The notes under the pieces are model-generated. The model made no database searches, was not told the DNA's origin, and saw only the letters and a list, made by a program, of their open reading frames with translations. From positions 1-7,644 of the forward strand of contig JANXWN010000186.1 in the NCBI GenBank assembly GCA_025351125.1: 7,644 bases of DNA, given 5' to 3'. The DNA comes from Caulobacteraceae bacterium (GTDB lineage: Bacteria; Pseudomonadota; Alphaproteobacteria; Caulobacterales; Caulobacteraceae). The position numbers and the translations under genes were made by a program. Numbering within the stretch: position 1 is the first letter of the stretch; each line of letters begins with the position of its first letter. Shown one piece after another: positions 4,996-7,644 of the stretch.

Positions 4996-6801
4996 ATGAC
5001 GCTCGCGGTTGTGCGTCGCTGGTTGTGTTTGAGTTTTCTGGCTTGGTTTGCCGCCGCCGGGACGGTGAACGCCGCCGATTCGGCCAATCCCGATTGCCGC
5101 GCGGTGCGTCTATCCGACATCGGTTGGACCGACGTCACGTCCACCACCGCCTTGACCGGCGTAATTCTCGAAGACCTCGGTTATCAGCCGAAGATTTCGG
5201 TGCTGTCGGTGCCGGTGACTTACGCCTCGCTGAAGAGCAAGAGCATCGACGTTTTCCTCGGCAATTGGATGCCGACCATGACCTCCGATCGCGGCCCCTA
5301 CCTCGCCGACGGTTCGGTGGAGGTGATCCGCGCCAACCTCACCGGCGCGAAATACACCCTGGCCGTACCCGCCTATCTGTACAACGCCGGATTGCGGGAT
5401 TTCGCCGATATTCGCCGGTTTGGGCCGCCGCTGAACAAGGCGATTTACGGCATCGAACCGGGCAATGACGGCAATCATCAGGTGCTCAAATTGATCAAGA
5501 GCGACATCGACGGCCTGGGCGATTTTAAGCTGATCGAATCGAGCGAACAGGGCATGTTGGCGCAGGTCGAGCGGGCCGTTCGGCACAAACAGCCGATCGT
5601 ATTTCTGGGGTGGGAGCCGCACCCGATGAACAACCGCTTCGCCATGCGCTATTTGACCGGCGGCGATTCCACCTTCGGCCCGAACTTCGGCGGCGCGACG
5701 ATCTACACCAACACCCGCGCCGGCTATTCCCGGCAGTGTCCCAATGTCGGGCGCTTGTTGAAAAACCTGGTCTTTACCCTGGCCGAGGAGGACGCCCTGA
5801 TGGGCGCGATCCTCGACAAGCGCCAAGACCCGCACGCCGCGGCGACCGCCTGGTTGGCCGCTCATCCCGACTCCGTAAAGGCCTGGCTGGCGGGCGTCGC
5901 CACCTATGACGGACGCCCGGCGCGCGGCGCCCTCCACGCCGCCGCGCCCGCCGCTCAAACCGGCATCGACGCCTGGGTGACCGGCCACAAAATTCCTATC
6001 GGCCCCCTGATGAACGATCTGGTGGAAACGGTGAAGACGCGCGGCGCGCGGGTGTTCGACGCGGTATCGAGCGTCATCCGTGGCGCGGTGGACGGCCTGA
6101 CCGGCTTAATGAAACTCGCCCCGCCACTGGCGTTGATCACCGCCATCGCCGCCCTGGCGTTTGGCTTACAGCGCTCCGTCGCGCTAACCGTGTTCGTCGC
6201 CGCCGCCCTGCTTCTGATTATGAACCAGGGTTATTGGCAGGCCATGCTGGAGACCCTCTCGTTGGTGATCTTCTCCGCCTTGACCGCGACTTTAATCGGC
6301 GTACCGCTGGGCATAGCCGCCGCGCATAGGCCGTGGCTGTATAAGGCCCTGCACCCGGTGCTCGACCTGATGCAGACCCTGCCGACCTTCGTGTATTTGA
6401 TTCCGACCCTGGTTCTCTTCGGTTTGGGCGTCGTGCCGGGCCTGATCTCGACGGTGATCTTCGCGCTTCCGGCGCCGGTGCGCCTGACGCATTTGGGGAT
6501 ATCCTCCACGCCCAAACCCTTGCTCGAAGCGGGTCAGGCCTTCGGCGCCACGCCGCTGCAACTCTTGCTGAAGATCGAACTGCCGGCCGCGCTGCCGACC
6601 ATCGTCGCCGGCGTGACGCAATGCATCATGCTCAGCCTTTCGATGGTGGTCATCGCCGCCCTCGTCGGCGCCGGCGGATTGGGGGTGCCGGTGGTCCGCG
6701 CGCTCAATACCGTGCAAGTGGGCATGGGTTTCGAGGCCGGCTTCGCCATCGTCCTCTTGGCGATCATCCTAGACCGCATGACCAAACCGCGGGCCGCCTA
6801 A
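4996..6801 (+). CDS. choline/glycine betaine ABC importer: ChoX-like binding protein fused to ChoW/ProW-like permease
   Basis: One 601-aa chain carries both a receptor and a permease. Residues 1-26 are a Sec signal peptide (basic RR, hydrophobic core, cleavage after VNA). Residues 27 to about 308 are an OpuAC/ChoX-type binding domain. Trp44 and Asp46 (IGWTD), Trp91 (GNWMP), Tyr120, Asn157 and Trp206 (LGWEP) match the aromatic choline cage of S. meliloti ChoX with a constant +1 offset as I recall its numbering, and Cys34/Cys248 match its disulfide. An Ala-rich linker (about 309-325) leads into WVTGHKIPIG, a ChoW-like N-terminus, and about six membrane segments (375-593). The EAA loop is EAGQAFGATP (511-520), followed by LKIELPAALPTI. 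The ATG at 4996 is chosen for the signal peptide; its ribosome-binding site is poor. No ChoV/ProV ATPase gene is adjacent, so energising must come from elsewhere. Confidence 0.9.
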   Translation: MTLAVVRRWLCLSFLAWFAAAGTVNAADSANPDCRAVRLSDIGWTDVTSTTALTGVILEDLGYQPKISVLSVPVTYASLKSKSIDVFLGNWMPTMTSDRGPYLADGSVEVIRANLTGAKYTLAVPAYLYNAGLRDFADIRRFGPPLNKAIYGIEPGNDGNHQVLKLIKSDIDGLGDFKLIESSEQGMLAQVERAVRHKQPIVFLGWEPHPMNNRFAMRYLTGGDSTFGPNFGGATIYTNTRAGYSRQCPNVGRLLKNLVFTLAEEDALMGAILDKRQDPHAAATAWLAAHPDSVKAWLAGVATYDGRPARGALHAAAPAAQTGIDAWVTGHKIPIGPLMNDLVETVKTRGARVFDAVSSVIRGAVDGLTGLMKLAPPLALITAIAALAFGLQRSVALTVFVAAALLLIMNQGYWQAMLETLSLVIFSALTATLIGVPLGIAAAHRPWLYKALHPVLDLMQTLPTFVYLIPTLVLFGLGVVPGLISTVIFALPAPVRLTHLGISSTPKPLLEAGQAFGATPLQLLLKIELPAALPTIVAGVTQCIMLSLSMVVIAALVGAGGLGVPVVRALNTVQVGMGFEAGFAIVLLAIILDRMTKPRAA

Positions 6802-6857
6802 GCCGCCAAGTCAGCGAAAACCAACCTTGATCGTTAGCGTTAAGGGCGGGATGCGGC

Positions 6858-7644
6858 TCACCGGCCACGCAAAATCAGTTGATCGCCCTTCACCTCGAAC
6901 GACGCCAGCCGCTTCAAGAACGTCATGCCGAGCAGAGAGGCGCTCATCGGCGCCTTGTTGACCTGCACCGGAACATTGCGCAGGTGGATCGAACCGACGG
7001 TCAGGCTGTTCACCACCACCGGCGCGCCGTAACCGACGCCGTTGGCGGTCTCGTTAGGATCGGAAAATTGTTTTGGATCAAGATGAAGACCGGCGCGCGC
7101 GGCGTCCTCTTGCGTCAGCACAATGTCCGATGCGCCGGTGTCGACCAAGAACCGCGCCGGTTGGCCGTTGACCGCGCCGTTGACAAAAAACGATCCGCCG
7201 ACGCTGCGGCCGATCACCGCTTCGCCCTTGGCGCCGGCGGTCGCGAATTCCGGATTGATCGCCGAGCGCAGCCTCGCACCGGCCGCCGCCAGATCGCCGC
7301 GAAAGGTATAGCCGACCAGGACCACCGCGAACATCGCCACCCACGCCGCCAGATTGCGCACGGTCGACGTCAGATCGAACCGCCGCAGGCCGATCAAGGC
7401 GCTCGACACCAGCGCCAGCAGGCCGAACAGATACCAAATATCCGGATTGTCCGGCTTGGGCGCGGCGGTGGGAAATAGCTTGGTCAGACCGATGATGACC
7501 GCCACCGCCGTCGCCAACAGCCCCAGCCACAGCGCCAATCCCAATGGAAAACCGCCCTTCGGCCCGTCCGATGACGCCCCGGGCGGTTGCAGCCCAAACC
7601 TTTGCAATCGCGGCTTTGACGTCGGCGGTTTGGCCCCGGCGGGG
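6858..7644 (-). CDS. membrane-anchored retropepsin-like aspartic protease, 5' end beyond the window
   Basis: This is a clan AA aspartic protease, close to the TIGR02281 family. Numbered from an in-frame TTG at 7607, the product is 249 aa. The catalytic motif FLVDTGASDIVL spans 153-164 with Asp156, and the second family element SLLGMTFL (224-231) is present. Such domains carry one DTG and act as dimers, like retropepsins. Three hydrophobic segments precede it (about 21-44, 58-74, 86-101). The protease domain is probably periplasmic. The only ATG-like Met codons are internal (Met92 onward). The frame stays open from 7607 to the window edge and encodes more Pro/Lys-rich residues, so the true start probably lies outside and the gene is listed as 5'-partial. 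It converges on the ChoX-ChoW gene across a 56-bp gap. Substrate unknown. Confidence 0.85.
   Translation of the reverse strand, partial: PAGAKPPTSKPRLQRFGLQPPGASSDGPKGGFPLGLALWLGLLATAVAVIIGLTKLFPTAAPKPDNPDIWYLFGLLALVSSALIGLRRFDLTSTVRNLAAWVAMFAVVLVGYTFRGDLAAAGARLRSAINPEFATAGAKGEAVIGRSVGGSFFVNGAVNGQPARFLVDTGASDIVLTQEDAARAGLHLDPKQFSDPNETANGVGYGAPVVVNSLTVGSIHLRNVPVQVNKAPMSASLLGMTFLKRLASFEVKGDQLILRGR

Noticed and set aside
5110..5988. Minus-strand open frame inside the ChoX-like domain
   Set aside because: The sense frame has all binding-cage residues. The antisense product is Gly/Arg/Val-rich low-complexity shadow sequence.
6825..6845. Weak hairpin after the transporter gene (CCTTGA with TTAAGG)
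   Set aside because: The stem is only 6 bp with a wobble pair and a 9-nt loop, and no T-tract follows on the plus strand. This is too weak to annotate as a terminator.

Overview
The window looks like chromosomal DNA of a GC-rich alphaproteobacterium, most likely of the Rhodospirillales type. The reasons are the high GC content, the linked 6S RNA - fau - ymdB genes with yebC close by, a small CHCC zinc-finger protein of the alphaproteobacterial / mitochondrial complex I type, and a membrane-anchored retropepsin-like protease of the kind common in this class. The taxon is inferred from gene content, not from a database match.

Layout. Positions 1-242 hold no gene that I can support. A tRNA-Arg(CCG) lies on the minus strand at 243-319. 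Next comes an ABC-2-type ATPase gene (384-1343, minus). A zf-CHCC protein gene (1429-1671, plus) is divergent from it and converges on yebC (1892-2620, minus). The 220 bp between zf-CHCC and yebC carry nested perfect inverted repeats. A perfect 22-bp tandem duplication lies just upstream of yebC. A small plus-strand gene (2750-3010) encodes a Gly-rich pentad-repeat protein, and its 3' end overlaps the 3' end of ymdB. The ymdB (2990-3829) and fau (3829-4416) genes form a translationally coupled minus-strand pair, with a 6S RNA gene (about 4442-4608) directly upstream.

A regulatory region of roughly 390 bp, with a 17-bp palindrome and a second strong hairpin, separates 6S RNA from a plus-strand gene at 4996-6801. 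That gene encodes one polypeptide in which a ChoX-like choline/betaine-binding protein is fused to a ProW/ChoW-type permease. No ATPase gene for it is present here. The right edge holds a minus-strand membrane-anchored retropepsin-like protease gene whose 5' end probably runs off the window.

Functions. 6S RNA (RNA polymerase regulation), Fau (folate salvage), YmdB (phosphodiesterase) and YebC (translation or regulation factor) form a housekeeping block. The ChoX-ChoW fusion is the most unusual protein: it would tether the osmolyte receptor to its channel subunit, and it must borrow or share an ATPase encoded elsewhere. I see no phage, IS, CRISPR or toxin-antitoxin genes, and no clear new multi-gene system. 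The points most worth following up are the fusion transporter, the pentad-repeat small protein, and the structured intergenic DNA at 1677-1824 and 4684-4815.
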